From assembly GCA_932294295.1 (NCBI GenBank), contig OW028582.1:3963515-4027514 (forward strand): 64,000 bases of DNA. Reading direction: 5' to 3'. Source of the stretch: Alitta virens. Its lineage: Eukaryota; Annelida; Polychaeta; Phyllodocida; Nereididae. A program made the translations under genes and the position numbers. Positions 10,571-22,131 of this stretch are shown piece after piece. Position 1 is the first letter of the stretch; each line of letters starts with the position of its first letter. The notes under the pieces were generated by a model. The model was not told where the DNA came from. It did not search any database and saw nothing but the letters and a program-made list of their open reading frames with translations.

Positions 10571-11240
10571 AATTATGGAGGTATTATCAGACAGACTTGC
10601 AGTCATAGATGTTATGACATATAATGTTATAATGTTAATTTCAGCATTCCGCAGCTCCATTGACTCAATGGGCGGTATGTTTCTTCATAACTGCTGCACC
10701 TAAATCTTGTTCAAATTTCACAAAACTTGTGGAAGATAATGTTCATGATCAATCATCAAAAAAACAAGTCAGGCAGGCTCACTTAATTTTTTTTTAATTT
10801 GAGTGGGAACAGCCACACCCTAGTCTACATTGTTCTGAAAAACAAGCTTTGCACATGCAGAATATGGCAGGTTCTAAAATGTGTGCAATTTTAATGCGTA
10901 GGTTTTTCGTAATTCAATAAATAGTTATTCAATTTCTTTTTTCATGTTAATTTTTTATGCTTGTGTCATCAAAGGATTTAAGGGCTTAAAATCATCTAAA
11001 TAAAATCCATAGGAAAGTGCAACAGGTGTTTATACAAAATGAAACTGGATTAAAAATTTTGTTTGGGGAAAAAAGCCCCCCACTACTACTGTGTGGTATT
11101 ACTCACTAGAAAATACACGAGAAAATATATATTAAAATATATTTCTACATTCAATTAATACTACCATCATAATATAAAAGATCAAAGCCAATAGTAGTAC
11201 TTGTCAAAGTTATATATAACCTTACAGTTGCATTATATTC
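10571..11240. other. Unassigned sequence
   Basis: No gene seen; A/T homopolymers only. Confidence 0.4.
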
Positions 11241-11242
11241 AT

Positions 11243-11326
11243 GAGAACTCATTTGCATAATCAATTGCCTTATATGGTAATATTGAGAACTCATTTGCAT
11301 AATCAATTGCCTCATATGGTAATAAT
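11243..11326. repeat. 42-bp tandem duplication carrying octamer motifs
   Basis: Two near-identical units, each with ATTTGCAT (11251-11258 and 11293-11300), the POU/Oct consensus, next to AATCAATTG. Confidence 0.6.
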
Positions 11327-11599
11327 GACATTCCACCATTCTGCACACCTTTAAAAGGGGATATTACATGATGTGGATTGATCAATACAGAACATAAAAG
11401 TAAAATTGTGACAGATTGTATGTTAAATAATGATCATTTCAACCTTTATAAATGCATTAAGTTATTAGGCATTTATGATATAGTTGGTCAATTTAAATAA
11501 GTAACTTTTTCGTTACTTAAAGCCTGGAGTAATTTTTGTATTTAATACTAAAATATGATAAGTACTATTTTTTCTTCTTTGTTTTTACGCTCCAATTTT

Positions 11600-12050
11600 T
11601 ATTGGTTGAACTTTTTGCCATTAGCTGCCATATCTGATCTGCTAAATTATCTAGTTGAAAACACCACAAGGTCATTACTACTGAGGAAGGGGGGAGGGGG
11701 CAGAATGAGAAACTTCACATGCAGGGAATCTGAATTAAAATTTTTGTACATTTGGGAGGGGGGTTTCTTTCTTTGTTTGAACTTTTTTATCATTAGCTGC
11801 CATATTTAATCTGCTAAATCATGTAGTTGAAAACACCACAAGGTCATTGCTAGTTGACCTTAGAAATATGAAAATAAAAAACAAAATGTTGAGACTTGAG
11901 TAGTTCAGTTTTGTAAGTACTACATCCCTAGGAAGATTTGATGGCTTGTTTATAAAATGAAGAAAGAAAAAACTAATCGGCTATTTTCACAAAAAAATTA
12001 AAATTCAGATTCCCTGCATGTGAAATTCCTCATACTGAACCCCCCCCCCC
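11600..12050. repeat. Complex direct plus inverted repeat block with G/C homopolymers
   Basis: GCCATTAGCTGCCATAT at ~11617 recurs as CATTAGCTGCCATATTT at ~11791, both followed by AAAACACCACAAGGTCATT. A 55-bp segment (11690-11745, CATGCAGGGAATCTGAATT) is inverted at 11995-12045. Decayed transposon suspected. Confidence 0.5.
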
Positions 12051-12294
12051 CCCCCTCCCCTCCCTCTTCCATGGAAAAAATTGGTGGGGGGGGGGGGGAG
12101 ATGTAACTGGGGAAATGGGAGGAAAATCTGTGACTTCAAAAGTCGAGTAAACACTTTATTACATGCATGTATCGCATGCCCAGTCTGGAGTTCACTTGCT
12201 CATAAGTGGACGCAAATTCTGTAAGTGAACATTATGCCAGAAGTCAAGATCTTGCCTGATCATGATATTTTGGTGCTAATGATATATATATTGT

Positions 12295-12410
12295 TATACA
12301 TGTTTCTTCTACTCAGATATAAACTGGGTAGTTGTAGTTCTTGTAATGATATGGACCTGCCTTTTTTATGTCCGAAATAAAGTCTTTGAATTAAATTGAA
12401 TTGAATTATA
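12295..12410 (+). repeat. Possible LINE 3' end with (TTGAA)n-type tail
   Basis: CCGAAATAAAGTCTTTGAAT then TTGAATTGAATT. A polyadenylation-like AATAAA followed by a short repeated tail is a non-LTR 3' signature; 39370-39420 is similar. Confidence 0.4.
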
Positions 12411-13591
12411 ACTTGATTCAGACAGTTATTATCACAATCGTGGAGCCTGGAATCTCCATGTCGCTAGGAAGCTATCTTAGGCAGGTTGAAATTTGGAAAA
12501 GCAAACAATTGTTTCATTTCTGTTAGATCTAACCGTAATTCTTAGAGTTCAAACCCCTCACCATTTTGGTTTATGGCAAACGAGAGATAAGAAAGAAAGT
12601 ATAGGATTACATTGACCAAATGCTCAATAGCTACTCCTGTTGGAATTATATGCTTGATATCAATGGGTGTGGACATATCTCCTTGGCTCACACCTGATCC
12701 TCATATTCTGAAGTAGGTGCAAAATGACACGTGTGTATCCGCTACACTAGTGGTTGCTTTTTATTTGTAATAGGTAAAAATATAATATTAAAATCATAAA
12801 CTGATATTCATAAAACTAATCAAAACAATAGTTGTTCACATATAAATCTACATAATTATCAAAATTTAATTCCGTCAATGTCACATGAATTTTTTCTGGT
12901 TGCAAAACTATAAATAAATTAGTAAAAAGATATAAGAACTTTTAATATGACAAAATAGTTGTAAATGTATATATTATACATAAAAATAGCCATATTTCAC
13001 CTAATAATATCATATTTTTCATTACCTTGAGACATTTTGCCATTTTCCTTATTATCACTTGTTTCTATCTCTGGTATATTGGCCAGCGTCATATTGGCTG
13101 TGTGGTTTATCACATGTGTTATATGAAACTCTGCTCCCAATGCCTTATATGTACAGCTTGAACGTAATAATTTGCATATCATCGCCACGTGCTGTGACGT
13201 CATTGTGTGGGATTTCCCTTGGGTGTTTTCCGGTCTTTACTTGATCTGATTCAATGAATCTGACACGTACATTGTATATCATAGTTGTATTTTATACAGT
13301 AGATATATATAGTCGTGATGAGGTAATTAAAAAAAGCTAATTCTTGTTTTTATGTACAGGGAATATATATATCTATTATTCATTACACTGTTGTATGATA
13401 TACCAGTCTAGGGCTGATTCAGCAAATAAGACCAGTTGCAAGGGCAGACGTAATGAAGATATATGCTGAAGTTCCTTACTTAATTCATAGAAACCCAGTA
13501 TGTAATAAGATAAGATGAAATAAGCAACTTTTAATAAGTACAGCTACTGTATGTAATTGTGGTGCCAGTTCTAATAAGATATAATAAGAGT
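12411..13591. other. Unassigned sequence
   Basis: No coding signal recognised; a pair of opposite-strand short frames at 12997-13244 is probably chance. Confidence 0.4.
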
Positions 13592-13779
13592 AGGTGGGTG
13601 GATTAGCACTTCACGTCCTGTATTTCTGCACCTGTCGGGCCAATTAGGACAGGCAGGAACCATGGCAATGAGACAAAGGATGAAGCAGCCATCCAACTTC
13701 GGCTCAACCGGGAATAAAACCAGGGACCCAGTGGTTGGACGCCCGGCATGCTACCACTGAGCTAGGCCCCGACCCCTAA
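13592..13779 (-). mobile_element. S1 SINE, full length
   Basis: Reads from the CCCA-type tail complement to CTACCACTGAGCTAGGCCCC, the A-box complement. GTCGGGCC and other substitutions show moderate age. Confidence 0.85.
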
Positions 13780-13808
13780 GAGAAAATAAGATAAAATCTT
13801 AAAAATGT

Positions 13809-13887
13809 ATGCTATGTTGGCCCGATGTTGGTCCGACATTGCCCACATGGGGCCAACATCAATCCTATGTCAAAATGCTATCTGGGG
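13809..13887. mobile_element. MP2-related fragment
   Basis: Only the right end AATGCTATCTGGGG is present, with repeated GTTGGCCCGATGTTGG/GGCCAACATC words before it. Confidence 0.45.
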
Positions 13888-13969
13888 ATAAGATAAGATA
13901 AGATATTTTAATAGTTACAGTTACTCTATTACAGCCATATGGTAGCAGTGTTCGAAATAAGGCCAGTCC

Positions 13970-14135
13970 GTCAGTCATGACCAGCAGCTTCAAGGCAGGA
14001 CCTACAAGTTTGATGACTTCCCGGTCCTGGGGACCGGCAGATCTGAATGAAAGGCTAATGTGATGGCTCGGTAGGGACCGGCAGGTTTGCTCAAGGACCG
14101 GCATCTTTCCCACACAGCTGGTCCTTGGGACCGGC
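13970..14135. repeat. GC-richer block with repeated GGACCGGCA
   Basis: GGACCGGCA occurs four times in 110 bp. The minus strand is open (MGKMPVLEQTCRSLPSHH ... GPQDREVIKLVGP) but matches nothing recognised. Either a decayed coding fragment or a local repeat. Confidence 0.35.
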
Positions 14136-14325
14136 AGCTATTTTATGCTTACCGTAAACACTGCATAGTAGTTCTGTTGTCTCACTGACTGAAATATCTG
14201 CTAATCTTGTCTGGATTAAAGAAAATTTTTTAATAATTAATAAATCACTTTGGTTTGACTTCTAAAGAAACTGACAATTTGTACATCACAACCTTTGAGC
14301 CTTATCTATTGGTCTTAATGTTGTA

Positions 14326-14657
14326 TAAAGGGCCACCTTCTGTAAGCACCAAATTCCTAATCTTCAACTGTAATTTTCATTGTATATTTTATAATTGCAC
14401 TGCCATATCTTATCTTATCTCATCATATCTCATTTTATCTCGTCTCATTTTATCTTATAATATCTTATCTCATCTTATCTCATTTTATCTCATCTTATCT
14501 TATAATATCTTATCTCATCTTATCTCATTTTATCTCATCTTATCTTATAATATCTTATCTCATCTTATCTCGTCTTATCTTATTGTCTCATAATATCTTA
14601 TCTTGTCTCATCTTATCGTCTTATCTCATCTTATCGTATCTCGTCTCATCTTATCTT
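14326..14657 (+). repeat. LINE-type 3' end with (TTATC)n-derived array
   Basis: A ~85-bp non-repetitive lead-in (AAGGGCCACCTTCTGTAAGC ... ATTGCACTGCCATATC) precedes the TATCTTATCTCA array. The same lead-in precedes the array at 15750-16250. Confidence 0.6.
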
Positions 14658-15650
14658 GTAATAAGACTGTAATCGTATGGAAAATAAATGTTTATATAAT
14701 AATATGATTAGGGAATTTAAATAGTCTCATTATCAATGTGTTATTAAGACAGAATTCCTTGATAATATTAATTGCAGTGCACAATGGATGCTATGTTATC
14801 ATATTGTTTGTTGTTTTCTAAGAAAAATATGATCATGATTAATGGAAAAACCCAAAGGTCACCATTAAAAGCAGTAAATACTAGTTTAAACCATTTTACT
14901 CATTGTATGGATTTCAGCTTAATATTTAGGATAAACCAAATTGGATTTCGCCTGTTGTGTCTACCAAAAAAAAACAACAATGAGTAAAGCCAGTCACCAC
15001 AATGTGACTAAGGGGATTTTTCTGTTATGATGGTAGGACGATTTTCCCAAAAATTGAAGTTGTCCTTAATCAGGTCCATCAAGGCTAAAATTGATTTTTT
15101 TTAGACTTTAATATGAGCAAACTGCAAAATTCGTAGGAGGCAGCACTGTCTCAGGACTCGAAGCTTAACCAATATTTTATCTGTTTCAAGTACAAGTAAA
15201 CAAAAAAAAAGTAATGTATACATGTTTGAAAGGACTGGGGACCACTTTAGGACCAGGTTTTGTCGTTATCAAGTAGCATAAATGTATTTCATATTCTTTT
15301 CCTGCATTATATAAGGTGATGCAAATATGTATATATATTATAAAATATACAAATATTAAGAAATAGTAATGATATTGTTTTTCTGGCCATCAGAATAATC
15401 TTACAGTTACTGCTTCACTGTCCACAAGGTGGCAAGAAAACACGCCACCCAGTAGTAATTAAGTGAAACTGATCAGTGATCCCTTCACCTGAAGGTAGAG
15501 AGTATTGGCCTAGCAGGTAGACGAAGGATGAGATGATATGGAGCATGTCACCATTAGAGTATGCAGTTAATAATTTACAAGTGTTTAAGAATATGACTAT
15601 ACCCTGTTGAATTTCACATGTGTGTATAATGTTTTATTTTAAAGTTGCCC
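14658..15650. other. Unassigned sequence
   Basis: A CTCF-like CCACAAGGTGGC is at 15423-15434. The frame at 14772-14987 has no recognisable motif. Confidence 0.4.
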
Positions 15651-15712
15651 AATTAAATCATTCATTAAATCATTCATTAAATAATTCATCAAATCATTCA
15701 TTAAATCCTAAA
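15651..15712. repeat. 12-bp tandem repeat
   Basis: Five units of ATTAAATCATTC, slightly diverged. Confidence 0.75.
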
Positions 15713-15747
15713 GTTAGGCCGTCAACCCTGTCATAATGGACACTTGT

Positions 15748-16250
15748 GTAAAGGGCCACCTTCCGTAAGCACCAAATTCCTAATCGTCAACTGTAATTTT
15801 CATTGTATCTTTTATAATTGCACTGCCATATCTTATCTCATCTCATCATATCTCATTTTATCTCGTATCATCTTATCTCGTCTTATCTTATTGTCTTATA
15901 ATATATTATCTCGTCTTGTCTCACCTTGTCTTGTCTCATCTTATAATATCTTATCTCATCTTATCTTGTCTTATCTTATAATATCTTATCTCGTCTTGTC
16001 TCATCTTATCTTATAATATCTTATCTCATCTTATCTTGTCTTATCTTATAATATCTTATCTCATCTTATCTTATAATATCTTATCTTATAATATCTTATC
16101 TCATCTTATCTATAATATCTTATCTTATAATATCTTATCTCATCTTATCCCGTCTTATCTTATCTCGTCTTATTTTATAATGTCTTATCTTTTAATATCT
16201 CATCTTATAATATCTTATCTTGTCTTATCTTATCTTATCTCATCTTATTC
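15748..16250 (+). repeat. Second copy of the LINE-type 3' end with long (TTATC)n array
   Basis: AAGGGCCACCTTCCGTAAGC lead-in, then ~420 bp of TATCTTATCTCA and TATCTTATAA units. The long Ile/Ser/Tyr frames across it are repeat artefacts. Confidence 0.7.
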
Positions 16251-17062
16251 ATAGAAATCCTGCACTTACTCAAACCTAAACGTTGCAAATTAAATTACAG
16301 CTCTATTTAATAACACTATGCTGTGTCTGTCTATAGCTAAACACTGTTTTTCGATTGTAAATAAAAGGAAAAAAGGGCGAAACATTAATAATGGACAAAC
16401 AGAAAACTGTCATACTCGTGTTTAGAGTCACAATGGAAGTGGGTTATCTAAGTTCTTGAAATAGGGTTCTCCATGCAGAAATATGGCGCCAGAAACGTCT
16501 GTACATTCATTTCGGCTAAAATCATAGTTGTTTATCAAACACAATTTCATATTTATCACACCATGACCAATCCCCATTCATTTACACCCACCCCCACAGC
16601 CCACCCAAAAACAACACCTGGACCTCTTTATGTTCATTTCAAGTCATCTCCTATTCAAATATATTTATCCTATTTTGTGATTTATGGCTCTTTGTTTGAC
16701 TCCACCTTGGCTGTTATGATGACTCCAATATAATGTTTCATAAGCAAATATAAATCAATAAACCAATCCCTAATGAGTTACACTTGTGTAATAAGTTATA
16801 GAATTAATAAATGAGCTTAATCAACATATTTATTCAGGTGCAATTTAATAACTCATTAATAAGCTACAGCTGCTTCCAGATAGGATTTATTACACGTCTT
16901 TGACAAATTTCCTGCTTTTAGAAATTGATATCATTGATAACTCAAGGCATATGTTACCTTTTCAAACTTTGATAATAGAATAGTTGAAAAATCACTGAAA
17001 AACTGACTTATTCAGTGGGTGTATTTAAATATTTTCCTCTGATCCGTGCAATAATACTATAA

Positions 17063-17100
<38 letters not shown>

Positions 17101-17185
17101 GTTATTGACGGTGTCATGTCTGTACTACACAAGTGATAGTACATTACAGAGCTGACCATAGTAAGCCTTGTCTACAAAGTTAACT
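16251..17185. other. Upstream region of the GT31 gene
   Basis: No exon recognised. A (TA)n run at 17065-17094 lies 90 bp before the start codon. No clear initiator or CpG-rich promoter was seen. Confidence 0.4.
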
Positions 17186-18598
17186 ATGATGATAATAGGA
17201 AAACTGACTTTTCTATCCTGTGGGATTATTCTTTTACTGGTCTCAAGTTTGTTAAATCACGAAAGGCACAAGTTGGAAATTGTACTGAGGAATTTACAAG
17301 ATGTCCTTAATCTGAATGACACTTCCGAATGGATTCAAGAAAGAAGAAATTGGAGTTTCCAACAGAGGACGAGTGAATTTGGCCATCAAAATGTGATAAA
17401 TGAAAGCGGCCATTCCCTTGTATTTATAGAAGAATCTGTTTTGAAATCAACAGAAAATCCGAGCGGATTTGTCTCGCGTCAGAGTACGAGAGTTGCCAAT
17501 GACACTCATTATGATTATGACAACAATCCGGATTCTGTAACCAAGGCACCAGTCTCAGATTCTACCAAAAATAAAACTCAAGAGGATCAGCAAAATCTTT
17601 TCCAATCCGTTACCAAACCAACCAATTCAAAGTTTGATTATACTGGCAAACAAACTGATCGAGCAAATGTTGATTTTGGTTCAAGAACTGTTTTGTCAGA
17701 TTCAGAACTCTCCATCGCCAAGCAGGACAAAAACAAATTGAACCAAATCAACCCTCATCCTTACAAATACCTCATTAATGAACCAGATGTTTGCAATGGA
17801 GAGGTTTTTGTGGTAATTGTCACTCACTCAGGAACAAAGAATTATCGACAACGAACTTGGATCCGGAACACATGGTCCTCCATAACGCATTATCGAAATG
17901 TTACAATCCGGCATGTTTTCCTTATCGGAAATCCCAGTAACTCTACAATGCAGTCCCAAATAGTGCAAGAATCCTCCAAATTCAGAGACATCATACAGGA
18001 AGATTTCTTAGACACATACAGGAACTTGACCATCAAGAACGTCATGGGGCTAAAATGGATTCACGAGTTCTGTTCGCATGCCAGATTTATCGTTAAAACT
18101 GATGACGATGTGTTTGTCAATGTCTTTCGATTAATGAATTACTTACTTGATAAAGAATTACTCGCAAACACCATAATCTGTTCGGTGTTTCGCAACTACA
18201 GTCCTCGAAGGGAAAAAGGCGACAAGTGGTACGTTACGGTCGAAGAATATTCTTCGGATAAGTATCCTGACTATTGCGAAGGATTGGCTTATGTTATGAC
18301 TAAAGACTTACCGTCCAAACTGTACCAAACATCATTAAATACAAAATACTTCTGGGTTGATGATGTATATGTCACAGGTATCCTTACTTCTAAAATTGGT
18401 GCTGAATTGCTCAGGTTTGACCGAAGTTATGGATATGATAAAATTACGAACTCATTCTCAAATGAAGCGAAACCTAACTTGCTTCTGTTTGTATTGACTG
18501 ACCGTTGGTTGAGTGAAGCTGTGTGGTTCAAGATATGGAATATATCTCTTAAATATTGTGAAGTCTACAAATGCACTTTTAAACATGCTGTTGTATAG
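17186..18598 (+). CDS. Glycosyltransferase family 31 protein (beta-1,3-galactosyltransferase-like), single exon
   Basis: The 470-residue frame is intact, without introns. The first ATG (17186, with A at -3) is chosen; the frame extends six codons further up only through a TTG. It is a type II membrane protein: a short cytoplasmic tail, a membrane anchor at about residues 8-24, a Ser/Asn-rich stem to about 195, then the lumenal catalytic domain. GT31 motifs in order are VVIVTHSG (209-216), RQRTWIRNTW (222-231), VKTDDDVFVN (303-312, with the metal-binding DDD/DxD), YPDYCEGLAYVM (360-371) and WVDDVYVTG (390-398, in place of the usual EDVYVG). Several N-x-S/T sites are present. These enzymes transfer Gal or GlcNAc in beta-1,3 linkage in the Golgi; donor and acceptor cannot be read from sequence. 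Length is normal for a long-stem GT31. Single-exon structure is common in this family. Confidence 0.93.
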   Translation: MMIIGKLTFLSCGIILLLVSSLLNHERHKLEIVLRNLQDVLNLNDTSEWIQERRNWSFQQRTSEFGHQNVINESGHSLVFIEESVLKSTENPSGFVSRQSTRVANDTHYDYDNNPDSVTKAPVSDSTKNKTQEDQQNLFQSVTKPTNSKFDYTGKQTDRANVDFGSRTVLSDSELSIAKQDKNKLNQINPHPYKYLINEPDVCNGEVFVVIVTHSGTKNYRQRTWIRNTWSSITHYRNVTIRHVFLIGNPSNSTMQSQIVQESSKFRDIIQEDFLDTYRNLTIKNVMGLKWIHEFCSHARFIVKTDDDVFVNVFRLMNYLLDKELLANTIICSVFRNYSPRREKGDKWYVTVEEYSSDKYPDYCEGLAYVMTKDLPSKLYQTSLNTKYFWVDDVYVTGILTSKIGAELLRFDRSYGYDKITNSFSNEAKPNLLLFVLTDRWLSEAVWFKIWNISLKYCEVYKCTFKHAVV

Positions 18599-18701
18599 CA
18601 TGAAAAGGTCAATAATGGAAGTTATGTCATCCTGTGTATTTCATATATTTTATATACTTTCAGGTATTGTTTTCCTTTTAAGTCTCTTGTCAATGGGAGT
18701 A

Positions 18702-18707
18702 AATAAA
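18702..18707 (+). promoter_or_regulatory. Polyadenylation signal of the GT31 gene
   Basis: AATAAA lies 104 bases after the GT31 stop codon. The transcript end would fall in or just before the (TATC)n array that starts within a few bases. Confidence 0.6.
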
Positions 18708-18708
18708 G

Positions 18709-18921
18709 ATTATCTATCTATCTAGCTGTCTATCTATCTATCTATCTATCCATATTTACTAGCTATCTATCTGTCTATCCATCTTTCTATTCTATCTATC
18801 TATCTATCTATATATCTATCCATCTTTACTAGCTTTCTATCTATCTGTCTATCCATCTTTCTATTCTATCTATCTATCCAACCATCCATCTATCTATCTA
18901 TCTATCCATCTGTCTATCTAG

Positions 18922-18958
<37 letters not shown>
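18709..18958 (+). repeat. (TATC)n array abutting the GT31 3' end
   Basis: Imperfect TATC/CATC/TGTC tetramers begin within 5 bases of AATAAA and contain an internally duplicated ~70-bp block (ACTAGCTATCTATCTGTCTA type). Confidence 0.9.
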
Positions 18959-18965
18959 GATATTG

Positions 18966-19156
18966 TGGGGCGGGGGCCTAGCTCAGAGGTAGCGCTCTGG
19001 ACTTCCAACCACTGGGTCCCGGGTTCAATTCCCAGTCAGGCCTAAGTTGGATGGCCATTTCATCCTTCGTCTCATTGCCATGGTCTCTGCCTGTCCTAAT
19101 TAGCCCAACTGGTGCAGAAATACAGGACGTAAAGCCCTAATCACCCACCCACCCAA
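18966..19156 (+). mobile_element. S1 SINE, full length, (CCCA)n tail
   Basis: GGGCGGGGGCCTAGCTCAGA head, GGGTTCAATTCCC B box, complete core, CACCCACCCACC tail. Close to consensus. Confidence 0.88.
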
Positions 19157-19209
19157 TTATGATTTTGTTAAGTCTGCAAATGCAGTTTCAAATGTGCTCT
19201 TGTATAGTG

Positions 19210-19270
19210 TACGTGGATTCACATGACGTCCTCTGGAGTTTAGTTTCAAAGCTGATGAAATCAGCTGTAA
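19210..19270. repeat. Single arm of the 3421-3572 MITE family
   Basis: GACGTCCTCTGGAGTTTAGT and the following bases match the right arm of that palindrome. Confidence 0.5.
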
Positions 19271-19544
19271 TCTCTTGCCACAATGCTTGATTACAATTAT
19301 CGAATGACCTACTTTGACAAACTTCACTTTTGAATTTGACCTGAAGAATATTATATTGGAAATACGCAATGAACTTGTTTGACACGAACAGTGCACATTG
19401 TCTTTGGTTCATCAGAGACTTGGCTGACTTGCAATGCAAAACAAGGAATGTGTCTGACAGGAACAGTAGCAAATGTATTCCATTAGGCATCTGAGCAAAC
19501 ATGTTCCTGACTACCATTTCAACATGTGCAACAAACGAGTCGGG

Positions 19545-19744
19545 GTTCAATCCAAGGCCTGGGCACCCTTCATAAGCGACATCCTAGCTGGATGTCGTTC
19601 GAATGAGACGCTAAATTGGCGGTCCCTTGTACTCCGTGTCTATGCTGAGGCAAGTAAAAGACTCCACCCATGGGGTAAATGTGTAACATGGGTGGACTCC
19701 TCTCTCTCACCTCATCAATCAATCAATCAATCAATCAATCTAAC

Positions 19745-19775
<31 letters not shown>

Positions 19776-19849
19776 CTATCACTCTATCTATCACTCTATC
19801 TATCCTATCTTTCTATTTATCTATCATTCTATCAATCTATCATTCTATA

Positions 19850-19902
<53 letters not shown>

Positions 19903-20025
19903 ATCTTTCTATTTATCTATCATTCTATCTATCTATCTATCTATCTATATATCCTATCTATATATCATTCTATCTATCATATCTATCCTATCTCTCCTAT
20001 CTATCTATCTATCTATCTATCTGGT
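19545..20025 (+). mobile_element. S2 SINE, 5' truncated, expanded (TATC)n tail
   Basis: Starts at the B box (GGGGTTCAATCC), has the S2 core (TGTCTATGCTGAGGCAAGTA), a (CAAT)n linker, then ~280 bp of TATC units. Confidence 0.8.
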
Positions 20026-20527
20026 GTGAATCCATTTCGACATAAAAATGAATGTGTCTGACTTAAATTATGCAAATTGTGTGTGGAATATACGTACACT
20101 GCTGTACCAATGGTGGCTTTTGCAATATAATGCACCTGTTCAAAACAACTTGGAATGGAATTAACATGCTTATCATAATTATGACAAACATGTTTTTCGA
20201 GGATATCATGTTTTAAGATGTTAAACTTCGCATAATGAAGTCTGTGTCATGTTAAATTGTTAAATCATGCATGGAAATCGACAACATTTGACAAATTGGC
20301 ACATGTGCTATGAATCTATTTAAACATTGCCATTAACGTTGCAAAACAGCACCGTTTTACAACAAGCAAATAAATAATCCATCATTGTTTTGTAGACTGT
20401 GACATGTATGGAGTTTATAATGCAATCTATATTGTAAGGATGACAATAGGTTAGATGAAAAGTTAATTCCCACAATAAAATTGGACGAAGTGTGAGTGAA
20501 TGAATGAGTATTGTTTAAACATTTTTC
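20026..20527. other. Unassigned sequence
   Basis: AT-rich; nothing recognised. Confidence 0.4.
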
Positions 20528-20687
20528 CTATATTTCTGCACCTGATGGGCTAATTGAGACAGGCAGGGACCATGGCAATGAGACAAAGGATGAAACGGCC
20601 ATCCAACATAGGCTCGACCGGGAATTGAACCCCACATCCAGTGATTGGAAGCTCAGTGCGCTACCTCTGAGCTAGGCCCCCATCCCA
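20528..20687 (-). mobile_element. S1 SINE
   Basis: TATTTCTGCACCTGATGGGC through GAGCTAGGCCCCC; the tail end is eroded. Confidence 0.8.
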
Positions 20688-20736
20688 CTACTATGATGTG
20701 ATAGAACTAGACAGGCATAACTGCTGGAATGTGCAT

Positions 20737-20835
20737 CGCGCAGAGCCCTGTTTTGGCCACTGGGGTTAAAGGTCTTCACCCACAGCGTTACCACCCTTGC
20801 TACCAGGAGACCCAGGACTTCCAAGAGCCAAAAAA
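20737..20835 (-). repeat. R4 dispersed repeat
   Basis: Complement of the R4 phrases (GGCCACTGGGGTT, GGTCTTCACCCACAG, CCCAGGACTT). Confidence 0.6.
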
Positions 20836-21439
20836 AACCTTTTAAGAAAAAACTCCCACCCTAAAAGCACCTCTCAGAAGTTAGCTGGTAAGCTGTGATT
20901 TACAAGATACATTATCTTACTTATATCTTAATGGCTTTGTAAAATGTTTGGAGTAGTTTTATGTCATGATTTGTGGACTGTTAAACCAAACAAACTGGCC
21001 TAGTCTCTTAAATAACTACCATAGAGCGAAAGCCATTTCCTTAGAGAATGCTTCTTATAATTAACTAAATCAAAGCCACAAAATACCATGGAAAAACCTC
21101 AGTTCTACCTTTATTTTAAACGAAAGGTATTTTGTTACTTTTACTTCTGTCGTTTCTGCCTTTCTAGGCTCAGTCTGAATGTCAGCCAAATTTTACCTTC
21201 GCCAAAAGTGAATCTAGTGTTTGATATTCAGTCCCGAGACTGCCAGACGCCTAGATGGGAGTGTACATTTTGTATATGCAGGTGCAAAGGGGTTTTTTTT
21301 TTGTGGGGGGGGGGGGGGGGGTTGAGTAGGTTTCATAATCAGATAATCCATTGCACTGGTTAATGCATCTTAAATGCTTCATGAAGATGGAATGACCTGT
21401 TTTTTTAAATGTGTGCATAAAAGGTATAGTATATATATA
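20836..21439. other. Unassigned sequence
   Basis: Contains a T-then-G homopolymer (about 21292-21320). No gene recognised. Confidence 0.4.
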
Positions 21440-21700
21440 TAATTTTATTGACAGGATATTATCAAAATTGATACATTTGTCAAACATACAAATAACATAC
21501 AATAATACAGTACTTTTACAGTAATAAGAAAATAATACTAAAAGTGTTAAGCTAACAGTCTATATTAAATGTTGTAACTATGTATTTTACAGCAAGTTGG
21601 TCCCGGTTGTAACTAGTAAAAATACTAATAATAAAAACAATTTTACAAGACAAAATAATAAAATAAATTAAAAAACACAAATATATACTGCTTGTCCTAG
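21440..21700 (-). repeat. Possible LINE 3' end
   Basis: TTTTATTGACAGGATATTAT then A-rich DNA with ACAAGACAAAATAATAAAAT, as at 42430-42480. Weak evidence. Confidence 0.3.
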
Positions 21701-21779
21701 TGGTTGTAACCAATCTGGCTATCCATGTATGGACTTAAATTGCATGCTACTATCACTTTAAAGGCTTTACATCGAAACA

Positions 21780-22131
21780 CCAAATAAGGTCAGATATAGA
21801 TTTAGAGAAATATTTTTAGTTTTAGAATTATTATATTGATGGATAAGTATAATGATGAAAGGTGTTAAGCTTTAATGATGTTATGGACACAAGTTACTCT
21901 TATTAATATCAGGCTAAACAAATGCAGAAGTGAAATTATGTCTGTTAATTTATCTATTATCAATATTTTGATGCCAAATTACCAAATAAACCAGTTATAG
22001 TTTTAAAGAAATATTTTTTAGTAGTATAATGATGATAGGTGTTAAGGTTTAATGATATTATGCACACAAATTACTGTTATTAATATGCAGAAGTCTGTTA
22101 ATTTTTCTACTATCAATATTTTGATGCCAAA
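21780..22131. repeat. Tandem duplication, unit about 150-200 bp
   Basis: Both halves share GAAATATTTTT, ATAATGATGAAAGGTGTTAA (second: GATAGGTGTTAA) and end TATCAATATTTTGATGCCAA. The second copy has internal deletions. Confidence 0.7.

Noticed and set aside
14255..16254. Frames encoding LSYNILSHLI-type repeats
   Set aside because: Translations of the (TTATC)n arrays, not proteins. 63681-63941 is the same.
17168..17185. GT31 start at 17168
   Set aside because: That codon is TTG; the first ATG is at 17186 and sits just before the membrane anchor.
18966..19040. Functional tRNA-Gly gene at the S1 heads
   Set aside because: A and B boxes are present but the acceptor and anticodon stems do not close and every copy continues into the SINE core, so these are tRNA-derived SINEs.
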